A stretch of 64,000 nucleotides of DNA, from contig JAKFVN010000006.1 in assembly GCA_021732145.1 (NCBI GenBank), positions 1 through 64,000 on the forward strand. Reading direction: 5' to 3'. The number at the start of each line of letters is the position of its first letter. The stretch's first letter is position 1. Positions 19,334 through 27,731 of this stretch are shown here, one piece after another. A program made the translations under genes and the position numbers. Source of the DNA: Alphaproteobacteria bacterium (GTDB lineage Bacteria; Pseudomonadota; Alphaproteobacteria; UBA9219; RGZA01). The notes beneath the pieces were generated by a model that had not been told where the DNA came from, made no database searches, and was given only the letters and a program-made list of their open reading frames with translations.

Positions 19334-19930
19334 ATGGATATGAGCCAGTTAAACCTCATCACCTTTACGCCGCACGAATTTAAGACGGTTGCCCATGAAC
19401 TGGGCGAACGGGTTGCGCCCTACTTCGCGCCGCCGAACCGCATTAATGTTATCCGCACCGATTTAATCGGCATCAGCGGCAGTGGCAAATCAACGTTTCA
19501 ACTTTCCATGGCGCGTCCCATGATGTTCGGCAATATGGTTACAGCTCCAACGAATTATAACGACGAGCTCGCCTACTCCTTTGAAGCACAAACCGCCGCA
19601 GGCGTAGTGCGCCAGGCCATTTTTGTGGATAGCCGTGGCCTCGATTACATTGTGCAAAAGCGCGACATTCCGGAACGCACCGCGCCCGGCCCATTATTCG
19701 TGCAGCATCCCGCATGCGATAAACATCTAACGCCTGAAAATGCGGCGAAGATTGATACCGCAACGCAGGTTACCGTCAGCCTGATACGCTATGCCGATAA
19801 CGAACACAGCATCACCATGAATGTTGATATTCCGAATTTCCCGATGGATCGTTTGGTGGGCCGATTAATTCAAAAGAACATCATCACGCCGCCGCGCCGC
19901 AAACTGAACCACGTTGTAGCTTCGCGTTAG
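19334..19930 (+). CDS. P-loop NTPase-like protein, possibly TsaE-related
   Basis: 198 residues. A Walker A motif GISGSGKST lies near residue 47. It is followed by MVTAPTNYNDELAYSF and VRQAIFVDSRGLDYI. This order recalls TsaE, the ATPase of tRNA t6A synthesis, which has a P-loop, then a TSPTF-like segment, then a conserved acidic strand. The match is loose and the protein is longer than TsaE. ATG 19340 is an alternative start. Confidence 0.55.
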   Translation: MDMSQLNLITFTPHEFKTVAHELGERVAPYFAPPNRINVIRTDLIGISGSGKSTFQLSMARPMMFGNMVTAPTNYNDELAYSFEAQTAAGVVRQAIFVDSRGLDYIVQKRDIPERTAPGPLFVQHPACDKHLTPENAAKIDTATQVTVSLIRYADNEHSITMNVDIPNFPMDRLVGRLIQKNIITPPRRKLNHVVASR

Positions 19931-19932
19931 AA

Positions 19933-20463
19933 CTACTTATTCTTCGCGTCTTCAATGCCTTTGGTGATGAGCGCCTTGGCTTCTTCCGGGCCAACCCATT
20001 GCACAATCTTCACCCATTTGCCTTTTTCAAGGTCTTTATAATGCTGGAAGAAATGCGCGATTTGCTCGCATAAACTCTGCGGCAAATCCTTATAGGACTG
20101 CACTTTTGAATAGAACGGGTGCAGCTTATCAACTGGCACCATCAAAATCTTTTCATCGCCGCCGGATTCATCTTCCATCAGCAATGCGCCAATGGGGCGC
20201 GAACGAATTACAGCGCCTGGCACAACCGGCATCTGGCACACAACCAGCGCGTCTACGGGGTCGCCATCGGCTGAAAGCGTGTGGGGAATAAATCCGTAAT
20301 TACTTGGGTACACCATCGATGTATGCAAAAAACGGTCAACGAATATCGCGCCGCTCTCTTTATCAAATTCATACTTAATTGGATTGCCGCCTTGGGGAAT
20401 TTCAATAATCACATTCACTTCATCCGGTGGATTTTTTCCAATCGGAATTTTCTTAATTTCCAT
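19933..20463 (-). CDS. ppa: inorganic pyrophosphatase
   Basis: Hydrolyses pyrophosphate to drive biosynthesis. 176 residues, family I. The signature DGDPVDALV (Asp metal ligands) is at about 65-73. VDRFLHTSMVYPSNYGFIPHT precedes it and KDLEKGKWVKI lies near the C-terminus. Length is typical of bacterial hexameric enzymes. Cytosolic. Convergent with the P-loop gene, with 2 bp between the stop codons. Confidence 0.96.
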   Translation of the reverse strand: MEIKKIPIGKNPPDEVNVIIEIPQGGNPIKYEFDKESGAIFVDRFLHTSMVYPSNYGFIPHTLSADGDPVDALVVCQMPVVPGAVIRSRPIGALLMEDESGGDEKILMVPVDKLHPFYSKVQSYKDLPQSLCEQIAHFFQHYKDLEKGKWVKIVQWVGPEEAKALITKGIEDAKNK

Positions 20464-20574
20464 AACGAATACGTCCTACTTTTTAAAAATACCAAACTCG
20501 CGGGATGATGTAGGCCTCACGCCATTTAACGTCAAGTTTCATCTTGGTTTTTCAGACTCTTCAACTTTAAGGTG

Positions 20575-20590
20575 TGTTTCACGTGAAACA
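20575..20590. promoter_or_regulatory. parS: parS site (ParB-binding centromere)
   Basis: TGTTTCACGTGAAACA is a perfect 16-bp match to the bacterial parS consensus. It lies in the intergenic gap between ppa and the rpsF promoter. ParB loads here to organise and segregate the origin region. A chance perfect match in 64 kb is very unlikely. It implies that the replication origin is nearby on the chromosome. Confidence 0.92.
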
Positions 20591-20640
20591 TTTCATGCAA
20601 ATAGCTGATATATAAGACTAATTTTTAGCGGCCTTTTTGC

Positions 20641-20670
20641 TTTACACCCTGCCCTCCAACCCTCTATAAA
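20641..20670 (+). promoter_or_regulatory. sigma-70-like promoter of the rpsF operon
   Basis: TTTACA (20641-20646) and TATAAA (20665-20670) are 18 bp apart. Transcription from here would give a leader of about 200 nt that carries structured repeat copy B. No other gene is seen between 20464 and 20885. Confidence 0.5.
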
Positions 20671-20729
20671 CACGGCCATCCTTGCTCATGGCGGTGGTCG
20701 CTGTGGGCTATGGTTTGGCGGGATTTTTC

Positions 20730-20849
20730 AATCTCGCTGTAACTAAGGATTTTTAGTGTTCTTCGAGAACCGGAGCGCAGCGTACGTTTAAGTACGTGAG
20801 CACCGGAAGCGGAGAAAACGCTAAAAAGCCAACGTTACAGTTAGAGATT
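20730..20849. repeat. 120-bp structured repeat, copy B, in the rpsF leader
   Basis: Same element as 1781-1899. Outer arms AATCTC/GAGATT are identical in both copies. The second arms are CTGTAAC/GTTACAG here (CTGCGGC/GCCGCAG in copy A). The third are TTTTTAG/CTAAAAA here (TTATG/CATAA in copy A). The core GAGAACCGGAGCGCA ... GTGAGCACCGGAAGCGGA is conserved, with an inner stem CGTAC/GTACG. It ends 36 bp before the rpsF start. Confidence 0.85.
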
Positions 20850-20885
20850 GCCCGCACTGACCTGAGCATCCATAGGGAATATAAA

Positions 20886-21335
20886 ATGCCTCTATATGAA
20901 ACCGTGTTTATTGCACGGCAGGATTTAACGCCTGCACAAGTCGAAACGCTTACGGGCGAAATCGAAACTACACTGAAAGCCCAAGGCGGCAAAGTGACCA
21001 AGACCGAACAATGGGGTCTTCGCACACTTGCTTACCGCATCAACAAAAACAAAAAAGGCCATTACACGCTCATCAATATTGATGCGCCTGCGGCGGCTAT
21101 CACCGAAATGGAACGCACCATGCGTATTCATGACGACGTAATGCGTTACATGACCATCCGTGTTGATGAGCATGAAGAAGGCCCATCGGCTATTCTTCGC
21201 CGCGCGAATGATGATGAACGCCCATCCGGTGGCTTTGGCGATCGTCCAAGCCGCGGTGGTGATCGTGGTGACAGAGGTGGTGACCGAGGCTTTCGTCCTC
21301 GCGCGCCACGTAGCGAAGAAGGAGACGCAGCATGA
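20886..21335 (+). CDS. rpsF: 30S ribosomal protein S6
   Basis: 149 residues. [22 protein letters not shown] is the standard S6 N-terminus, and ATG 20886 has AGGGA upstream. The C-terminal 45 residues are a Gly/Arg/Asp-rich tail ([11 protein letters not shown]), an extension common in alphaproteobacterial S6. S6 binds S18 and the central domain of 16S rRNA. The stop overlaps the rpsR start by 4 bp. A longer frame from 20796 is rejected because it translates the repeat. Confidence 0.96.
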   Translation: MPLYETVFIARQDLTPAQVETLTGEIETTLKAQGGKVTKTEQWGLRTLAYRINKNKKGHYTLINIDAPAAAITEMERTMRIHDDVMRYMTIRVDEHEEGPSAILRRANDDERPSGGFGDRPSRGGDRGDRGGDRGFRPRAPRSEEGDAA

Positions 21336-21658
21336 GACGCGAACGTGAACATACCCGCGGAGCATCCGCAAATGCAGAAGAAGGCGCGAGCAGCGCAACC
21401 GGCGGTGCTGGTGGCGGTGGTCGTCGTCCATTCTTCCGTCGTCGCAAGACTTGCCCGTTCAACAGCATCCACGCTCCAAAGCTGGACTGGAAGGACGTGA
21501 AGTTGCTAGGCCGCTACATTTCCGAACGCGGAAAAATTGTGCCAAGCCGCATTTCTGCCGTATCCACGCATCACCAACGTGATCTCGCAACCGCGATTAA
21601 GCGCGCGCGTTTCATGGCGTTGTTGCCTTACGCTCGTGAATCAGGAGACTTCTCATGA
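21332..21658 (+). CDS. rpsR: 30S ribosomal protein S18
   Basis: 108 residues. The conserved core starts at [21 protein letters not shown] and ends with the basic [18 protein letters not shown]. The N-terminal 35 residues are an extra Gly/Ala/Arg-rich segment not found in short S18 proteins. It overlaps rpsF and rplI by 4 bp each, so the three genes are translationally coupled. S18 forms a heterodimer with S6. Confidence 0.96.
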   Translation: MRREREHTRGASANAEEGASSATGGAGGGGRRPFFRRRKTCPFNSIHAPKLDWKDVKLLGRYISERGKIVPSRISAVSTHHQRDLATAIKRARFMALLPYARESGDFS

Positions 21659-22272
21659 TTGAAGTAATTCTACTCGAAAAAGTTGGCCGCATCGGCCAAA
21701 TCGGAACCGTGGTGAAGGTTAAGCCCGGTTATGCACGTAACTTCCTTCTGCCAAAGAAGAAGGCTCTGCGCGCGACCAAGGAAAACCTCGCTTACTTTGA
21801 AGCTAAGCGTTCGGAAATCGAAGCAGCAAACGCCGCAGCGCGTGCATCTGCCGAAAAATCCGGCAAGAGCCTCGATGGTAAGAAGTTCACTACCATCCGC
21901 CAAGCATCAGAAGTGGGTCAATTGTTCGGTTCTGTTACCGTTCGCGACATTGCTGAGCTTATCAAAGCTGGTGGTTTCACGGTTGAACGCCAATACGTTA
22001 TGTTGGCTGCGCCAATTAAGACCATTGGTGTGTTCCAAATCCCAGTGAAGCTGCATGCGGACGTGAGCGTGACCATCTCGCTCAACATCGCACGCACCGA
22101 AGACGAAGCAAAGATCCAGGAAAAAACTGGTAAGGCTGCTAAGTCACGCGAAGGCGCGGCTGAAGACAAGAAGGCAGAAGCAGAAATTAATGCTGAAAGC
22201 TTCTTTGAAAAGCCACCTGAAGAACTGGTTGCGCAAGCCACCGAAGCAGAAGCTCCAAAAGCTGAAGGCTAA
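21655..22272 (+). CDS. rplI: 50S ribosomal protein L9
   Basis: 205 residues. The N-terminal domain has the L9 signature [26 protein letters not shown] long connecting helix and the 23S-binding C-terminal domain follow (about 75-150). The last 50 residues are an acidic Ala/Glu/Lys extension. Last gene of the rpsF-rpsR-rplI operon. Confidence 0.96.
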   Translation: MIEVILLEKVGRIGQIGTVVKVKPGYARNFLLPKKKALRATKENLAYFEAKRSEIEAANAAARASAEKSGKSLDGKKFTTIRQASEVGQLFGSVTVRDIAELIKAGGFTVERQYVMLAAPIKTIGVFQIPVKLHADVSVTISLNIARTEDEAKIQEKTGKAAKSREGAAEDKKAEAEINAESFFEKPPEELVAQATEAEAPKAEG

Positions 22273-22327
22273 CATCCATGAACCGCCCTTCCACTGCGGC
22301 ACAAGGTTTTGAAACACCTGTTAAGGG

Positions 22328-22428
22328 GGAAATAAATCCCAGAAATGGATTTATTTCCTTCGGTGGCATTAGCCACCGCTGTGCCACTTGGCACAGATTT
22401 GCTCGGTCATCCTTATGACCGAGCAAAT
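22328..22428 (+). other. ladder of four back-to-back perfect hairpins
   Basis: Four perfect inverted repeats follow rplI. H1: 12-bp arms 22328-22339/22347-22358. H2: 7-bp arms 22361-22367/22372-22378, loop ATTA. H3: 7-bp arms 22379-22385/22390-22396, loop ACTT. H4: 14-bp arms 22397-22410/22415-22428, loop CCTT. H2, H3 and H4 touch with no spacer. The 3' arm of H4 contains the first candidate start codon of the next gene. No long T-run follows, so this is not an ordinary terminator. Confidence 0.85.
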
Positions 22429-22720
22429 GGCATTAAGTGATTTCGAGCTTGTCCGCAATGCGAAGGGCGAATGGCTTTTAATTGTTACATCAGCCCCTGC
22501 TCCATTCCTTGATAATCCCCTGCAAACATTGACCGCGCAGATTGATGGCGCTGGCATTATTGTCCAAAGCGCAGTCGCTAAGATGCAGTTGCAGAACATC
22601 CTTTCTTCCCAATACATCGCTGCCTTGCAAACAGATAAGCCCTCAGCGCTTTTCTTTAGCGTGGTGGATGATGACGGCATCAAACAATTCAGCGCATCAG
22701 TCCCCGTTATTTGGGACTAG
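22415..22720 (+). CDS. hypothetical small protein
   Basis: 101 residues from ATG 22415 (MTEQMALSDFELVRN), or 97 from ATG 22427. No signal peptide and no domain that I recognise. The coding sequence begins inside the 3' arm of the fourth hairpin of the ladder, so translation may depend on opening it. The next small gene starts 14 bp downstream. Confidence 0.6.
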   Translation: MTEQMALSDFELVRNAKGEWLLIVTSAPAPFLDNPLQTLTAQIDGAGIIVQSAVAKMQLQNILSSQYIAALQTDKPSALFFSVVDDDGIKQFSASVPVIWD

Positions 22721-22734
22721 ACGAGTTCGCATCC

Positions 22735-22923
22735 ATGAACCTGAAAACCACCCGCACCATTGCCAGTTATTTGCACATCTTCGTTGCGGTGTTTCAGCTT
22801 TCGTACATTTACACGCCATTGCATAATGTGCCGCACATACTTAGCGTAGTGCAGTGGGTTTCAACCCCTGCTCTGCTCATCACCGGATTTTGGCTGAGCT
22901 CGGGTAAGAAGTTTTACAAGTAA
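22735..22923 (+). CDS. small membrane protein
   Basis: 62 residues beginning MNLKTTRTIASYLHIF. Two hydrophobic segments (about 10-28 and 38-54) and a basic C-terminus suggest a two-pass inner-membrane protein. Unknown family. Same strand as the preceding small gene and probably co-transcribed. GACGAG upstream may serve as ribosome binding site. Confidence 0.55.
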   Translation: MNLKTTRTIASYLHIFVAVFQLSYIYTPLHNVPHILSVVQWVSTPALLITGFWLSSGKKFYK

Positions 22924-22957
22924 GCAGTTTTATAAGTATTTTTTATAGGAACTTAGT

Positions 22958-23500
22958 ATGGCTATTTCAGTCCGCAAGCTCGCGCTTGCAACAGCAGCAG
23001 CACTTGCATTGTTTGCAATGTCATCCACAGAAGTCGCTGCACAAGCGACAGTGGCGCCCACGCAAATTAATACAGTTCCGAATACTCTGCCACCTGTAGA
23101 CCCAGCAACAAAGGCAGCAACGATTGCAAAGTTAAAAAGAGTGGTAACAGTTGCTGGTGACACCAAAGGACAAGAACTACCAGAAGCTTGCAACATTCGG
23201 ATAATCGCTTTTTCTCAAGCACTTCTCAAATACAGCAGAGATCCTGTACTTCAGCACGTTCTTATTAACGTAAGCGAAGATACACTTATGAATTATGCTC
23301 ATTTTGTTAATTGCACAGATAAGACTGACGCTAAAATTAGAGTTGTAAACTCTGCGGACGAAGATCGTTTGCGCACATTGATGGTTGCGAATGGCGTCAT
23401 TCCAAATACAGAGACGGCATATGGTCCTGCATACGGGCCACAACGACGCACTCCGCAAACTAAAGGTAGTCCTGCATTGAAAGATGCGCCAAAAAAATAG
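22958..23500 (+). CDS. secreted protein, paralogue 1
   Basis: 180 residues. A clear signal peptide (RKLALATAAALALFAMSSTEVAAQA) with probable cleavage after AAQA or AAQ. The mature part is unrecognised. It shares with the gene at 23855 the segments YSRDPVLQHVLI, DKTDAKIRVVNSADEDR and LRTLMVANGVIPN. Probably periplasmic. The two form a tandem duplication. Confidence 0.7.
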   Translation: MAISVRKLALATAAALALFAMSSTEVAAQATVAPTQINTVPNTLPPVDPATKAATIAKLKRVVTVAGDTKGQELPEACNIRIIAFSQALLKYSRDPVLQHVLINVSEDTLMNYAHFVNCTDKTDAKIRVVNSADEDRLRTLMVANGVIPNTETAYGPAYGPQRRTPQTKGSPALKDAPKK

Positions 23501-23854
23501 CGCGCGTTTTTTCAAATAAATTTTCCATAACTATTTTTTTATAAAAAAAGTTTTCTGCACAAATTTTTTGCGGAAATATTTTGCATAAATATTTTGCTGG
23601 GTGATTTGCATTTTTCATGTGTAATTTTTTACTGGCCAAGTAATTCTGGACTCATTCAGTAGTAATTACTGTTGTCATGCCTTAAATGTAGCCAATTTGG
23701 TCATATATACTGGCTTGAAACTAATGAGTAATGAAAACAGTAAAGAATCCAATGACTTGGATATTTACTTTTCTATGGCAGTAATCAAGTCAAATAGTTA
23801 CTATTTACAGGCCTAAATAAAGACAAAAACGCCTTTTGTGGCTGGGAGTCTATT
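23501..23854. other. AT-rich intergenic stretch between the two paralogues
   Basis: 354 bp with no credible reading frame. The first third is very AT-rich with A and T tracts (for example ATTTTTTTATAAAAAAAG). It probably holds the terminator region of paralogue 1 and the promoter of paralogue 2. No repeat, tRNA or clear hairpin terminator is seen. Confidence 0.6.
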
Positions 23855-24406
23855 ATGTCAGTTTCCATTCGTGATGTCGCGCTCGCAACAGCAGCTGCAC
23901 TTGCATTGTTTGCAATGTCATCAACAGAAGTCGCTGCGCAAACAACAGTAGCGCCCACACACATTAATGCAATTCCAAACGGCTTACCGCCAGCTTTCAA
24001 AGATCAAGCAGCTCAAGACGCTTATAACGCAAAAATGCGCCGTGTTATTACCTTGGCATCAACACACCCTACTGGTGAAGTTTCTGAATTAAGCCGCGCT
24101 AGAGTTATTGGTTTTGTAGAAGCACTTAAAAAGTACAATAGAGACCCTGTATTGCAGCGCCTGCTTATTGTGCTCCCAGAAGATACGCTGAATAACTACG
24201 CACGGTTTGTCAGTGGCGTTGATAAAACAGATGCTAAGATAAGAGTTGTTAACTCAGCGGATGAAGATCGTTTCCGCACATTGATGGTTGCAAATGATGT
24301 TATTCCAAATAGCCCAACGGCATACGGCCCTGCATACCTGCCAGAACGACGTACATCGAGCCTTGAAGATCGCGCTGGCGCGACGCTTGCAGAAAACAAA
24401 AGATAA
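23855..24406 (+). CDS. secreted protein, paralogue 2
   Basis: 183 residues with nearly the same signal peptide as paralogue 1 (ATAAALALFAMSSTEVAAQ). Shared mature segments are YNRDPVLQRLLI, DKTDAKIRVVNSADEDR, RTLMVAN and TAYGPAY. The middle part differs more than the two ends. Unknown function, probably periplasmic. It has its own promoter region in the preceding AT-rich gap. Confidence 0.7.
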   Translation: MSVSIRDVALATAAALALFAMSSTEVAAQTTVAPTHINAIPNGLPPAFKDQAAQDAYNAKMRRVITLASTHPTGEVSELSRARVIGFVEALKKYNRDPVLQRLLIVLPEDTLNNYARFVSGVDKTDAKIRVVNSADEDRFRTLMVANDVIPNSPTAYGPAYLPERRTSSLEDRAGATLAENKR

Positions 24407-24456
24407 GCTGCATTCTAAAGCCGCTTAGTTATAAAACCAAAATATTCAGTTAAAAG

Positions 24457-26019
24457 TTAGCCTATTCGTGGCGCGTTTGGTGCTGGCGTTTTAGCAGCCA
24501 CTTGTGTTGTTGCCGTTGCCGCAGCAGTTGTTGTAGATGCTGGTGCAGCGCTTGGTGTATTGTGCGCCACTACTGTTGCTGAAGGTGAACCACTAGGTGC
24601 TCCCGCCGTGCTTTGTGCGACTACGGTTGCCGATGGCGAACCGCTTGGCGTGGATGCTGCAACTGCCACAGATGAAGGAGTGCCTGTTGGAGCATCAGCA
24701 CGTTGCGTTGCAGTTGGTGCACCACCAAATTCATCCAAGGCCGACACTACAGATGCGACCTCTCTACGTTCAAGCGCAGTTGTTGATGGCGTTGCAGCAG
24801 ATGGAGCTGCCGATGGTGTAGCAGTTGGCGAACCTGTAGGTGAAAGTGTAGCTAAGTGCGTTTGTCTTGCTACAATTGACGCATCTTGCTGGTGGCCATG
24901 TCTATCGCGAGCGGCTTGCATTCTTGCTCTTATTTCTTCTAATGAGCGCGGGCCATGCGTTGGATGCATAGTGGTTGCAACTTCGGCTTCAGTCTTAGTA
25001 GCAAGTCTATCAAGCGTTGAGCGAGCATCAGGAGGTACACCCTGCTGCTGATGGCGCTCATGATGCTGTCTTTGCAACTCTTCGTATTGACGTGCTGCAG
25101 TAGCCATTCCGGCTTCATCCTTATTTTTCTTGGCTTCTTCGTATGCTTTCATGATATCTCGTAAGCGTTGACCATGTTGTCTAACATGATCCAAATCACC
25201 AGTGGTTGCAGCGCCGCGCTGAGTGCGTAAAAGTGCAACATCCGCTGCAACACTATTTGTAAAGCGAGTGTTCTCTTTACCTGCGCCAAGACCGATGCGG
25301 CCCACATCGCTGACAACTTGTTGCATCTGCGCTTCGCTGCGCACGCCCAAATTCCACAAGTCGCGGGATACGCCAGCATTGAATCCATATCTTGTATGGC
25401 CATATGCCGCATACGAACCATAATCGCGGAATGCTGTGCCACCGTAATTCGGATATGAACTATTTGCACTGCTGCTGGATACGTTATCAACGCTTCCAAC
25501 TGAACCGCCATTACCGATACTGCGCGCTGCAAAGATAGCTGCTTCAAGGTTAGGGAATGCGCCATAACGCGCCACAACAGCGTTATAATCAGCTTCGCTA
25601 ACTTGCTTCGATTTAAGATATTCCTGGAATGCTTTCTTTGATTCATCCGGCAATGCGGCGCCGGCGGCTGCAACAACTGCCTGCATAATCGCTTCCGTGT
25701 TTACAGTTCCAGTAGGCCCTGTAACGCTATTTGCTGCGCTTTCAGCTGCGGCGATAACATTGCTTAGATCCGCACCACGAAGCGGCTCAAGCCCTCTTGC
25801 GCGGCGCATGTCGTTAACGGCATCGATTTGCTTACGGATGATGAGATTGCGCTGTTCGCGGTTTAGCGGAAATTCAAGGCGTTCCGGCAGCTGGCGGTTC
25901 TGTTCTTCACGTGTCAGACCAGTAACGCTGATGGCAACGCGCTGTGCTCCGCGCAGGTGCGACGCACGGTGCAGCGGCAATCTGTGAACGTTGTTGTCTG
26001 GTCTGTCGCCCATCGCCAT
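24457..26019 (-). CDS. low-complexity hypothetical protein with repeated C-terminus
   Basis: 520 residues. The N-terminal 130 residues are helical (LTREEQNRQLPERLEFPL). A Ser/Gly/Tyr-rich middle follows, then a charged coiled-coil-like part around 290-370 (Glu, Gln, Arg, His). The last 130 residues are almost only Ala, Thr, Ser and Pro and contain GSPSATVVAQ and GSPSATVVAH. No signal peptide is visible. Resembles surface or effector-type proteins in composition, but function is unknown. Confidence 0.6.
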   Translation of the reverse strand: MAMGDRPDNNVHRLPLHRASHLRGAQRVAISVTGLTREEQNRQLPERLEFPLNREQRNLIIRKQIDAVNDMRRARGLEPLRGADLSNVIAAAESAANSVTGPTGTVNTEAIMQAVVAAAGAALPDESKKAFQEYLKSKQVSEADYNAVVARYGAFPNLEAAIFAARSIGNGGSVGSVDNVSSSSANSSYPNYGGTAFRDYGSYAAYGHTRYGFNAGVSRDLWNLGVRSEAQMQQVVSDVGRIGLGAGKENTRFTNSVAADVALLRTQRGAATTGDLDHVRQHGQRLRDIMKAYEEAKKNKDEAGMATAARQYEELQRQHHERHQQQGVPPDARSTLDRLATKTEAEVATTMHPTHGPRSLEEIRARMQAARDRHGHQQDASIVARQTHLATLSPTGSPTATPSAAPSAATPSTTALERREVASVVSALDEFGGAPTATQRADAPTGTPSSVAVAASTPSGSPSATVVAQSTAGAPSGSPSATVVAHNTPSAAPASTTTAAATATTQVAAKTPAPNAPRIG

Positions 26020-26225
26020 AAAAAATTCAGCTCAAAAAAAATAAAAAAATCTGTTTAAAAAAACATGCGTTTACGCGCATAAAAAATTTCCCGCAAAAAT
26101 GCTGCGAGACACTGGTAATATTGCGTTATTGAGGTATTTTTTTTCTTAATATTGGCCGACATTTTACGCGCTGTTAATGAACGCAACAGGATTTGGCGTA
26201 GCGTGGTAAAACAAACTTAAGCTTT

Positions 26226-26269
26226 AACAAATTAGTTTTTTAAAACTTCGCCGTTCAACAAATTAGTTT
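26226..26269. repeat. pair of 13-bp direct repeats
   Basis: AACAAATTAGTTT occurs at 26226-26238 and 26257-26269, 31 bp apart, in the AT-rich 275-bp gap upstream of the low-complexity protein. It could bind a regulator, but nothing else supports this. Confidence 0.5.
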
Positions 26270-26294
26270 GTAGTGCGCGTGAGTGGGTCTAAAC

Positions 26295-27626
26295 TCACTT
26301 TGGCAGCACATCCGCGCTGATTTCACCGCGTTTTATCCAGCGGTTTAAGCGCCATCCGAAAGATAACAGCGGAACCATGCGCCCCGCCCATGCAAATATG
26401 CCGTGCTTATCAATCCATAATCCGTACTGAACATAAACGGGATCTTCGGCAAGGATGCGTTCTTCGGCCCATGCACGCGCACCGAATATGACGCACACAA
26501 AGAAGAATGCGATTGTTAAACGGATGCATTCAAGAATGGTATCGCCTGACATAAACGGCAGCCACACCAACACCCATGTCACGCATTTGAAGACATAGAC
26601 CGGATGCTTGCAAAAATGGAATGGCCCTGCGGTGATGATGCCGCGATTGCACAGGTTTGATGAACGCGCGCCAAATATAGCTTCGCCCCAATAGTGCACC
26701 AGCTCCGATAAAATGATGATACCGCCGATGGTATAAAGCAAAATCTCATTGCTGTGGAATTGCGATACCCACGGCTTCATCCATTCCGGTTCCGGCGTAA
26801 CGGGATGGTAATTGGCCCAGCGGCCAAATACGCCGCCAACCAGCGGCGCATAGCAAATCAGCGTTACAATATACGCAAACCATGTATCGCTGATGCGGCG
26901 GATATGCGTGCCAAAAATGCGCGCGCTGAACAAATAACCCGGCATAATCGCCGCAATAATCAGCGCGTAGATAACCAGCACAATCATCGGCTGCAATTGC
27001 GGCCATGGCATTTGCAATATCATATCCTCGCGGCCACGGAACGCTTTCAGCGTTTTGGGAAGTTCACAAAAATTGATGGCAAAGAAAAACCCTTTGATAA
27101 ACCAGGTGAGGAGCTCATCGCGAATACCATCCCACTTTGCTTCCTTCCAGCGCAGCAGGGTAAACAGGCCCAAATCCTTCCCATCCCCACCCGATGGGCC
27201 AAGGCGCCATTCGGTATATAAATGCGTTAGGAACATAATCGGCGGGGTAATCATCAACGCATGGGGAAGCACTGCAAATAAAGGGAAATATTGCGCACGT
27301 TGGTATTCCTGTAATGCCCACCAGAAGAACAGCACCACCACCAACCCCGTCATGCTGCCAACCCATTTCAGCGCGGCGGATTTCAGCACGTCGTTAAATG
27401 GAACCTGCGGGCGCGGCGTGCCGCGCCACGGCGCACGCAACACTTCCAAACCGCACATCACGACGCTGAGCGTCACCAGAATAATTAGCGTGAGCTCCAG
27501 ATTGGTTATCTCTGTCGCACGGAAATAGAGATAGATGCCAACAATAATAATCAGAAATAAAAACGGGTCATACCAATGCGCGATGGATTTTGGCTTTGTG
27601 AGCTGCTGCGGCGGGGATGATTGCAT
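26295..27626 (-). CDS. large membrane protein with ICMT/PEMT-like methyltransferase end
   Basis: 443 residues from MQSSPPQQLTKP; an upstream in-frame start is less likely. About eight membrane segments. The last 130 residues contain ITAGPFHFCKHPVYVFK and EERILAEDPVYVQYG. These match the SAM-binding motifs of isoprenylcysteine carboxyl methyltransferase and phospholipid methyltransferase relatives (GPYRYxRHPxY and EERxL...YxxY). The first 280 residues are an extra membrane domain that I do not recognise. The acceptor substrate is unknown. Confidence 0.65.
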   Translation of the reverse strand: MQSSPPQQLTKPKSIAHWYDPFLFLIIIVGIYLYFRATEITNLELTLIILVTLSVVMCGLEVLRAPWRGTPRPQVPFNDVLKSAALKWVGSMTGLVVVLFFWWALQEYQRAQYFPLFAVLPHALMITPPIMFLTHLYTEWRLGPSGGDGKDLGLFTLLRWKEAKWDGIRDELLTWFIKGFFFAINFCELPKTLKAFRGREDMILQMPWPQLQPMIVLVIYALIIAAIMPGYLFSARIFGTHIRRISDTWFAYIVTLICYAPLVGGVFGRWANYHPVTPEPEWMKPWVSQFHSNEILLYTIGGIIILSELVHYWGEAIFGARSSNLCNRGIITAGPFHFCKHPVYVFKCVTWVLVWLPFMSGDTILECIRLTIAFFFVCVIFGARAWAEERILAEDPVYVQYGLWIDKHGIFAWAGRMVPLLSFGWRLNRWIKRGEISADVLPK

Positions 27627-27731
27627 GTGCTTAAACCGTGTGAATGTGTTCCGCTTATTCTCGCGGGCAAAGGTTAAGCAAAAAATAAGCTCACATCGCC
27701 GCTTGCACATTACGGGGAATGTTGCGCAGGT

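Noticed and set aside
20210-20245. GGCACAACCGGC in ppa as an in-frame copy of the palindromic element
   Set aside because: The stem partner is absent and the encoded residues are normal for pyrophosphatases.
20796-20885. Longer N-terminus for S6
   Set aside because: The extra 30 codons translate the structured repeat; the S6 family begins at MPLYETV with its own ribosome binding site.
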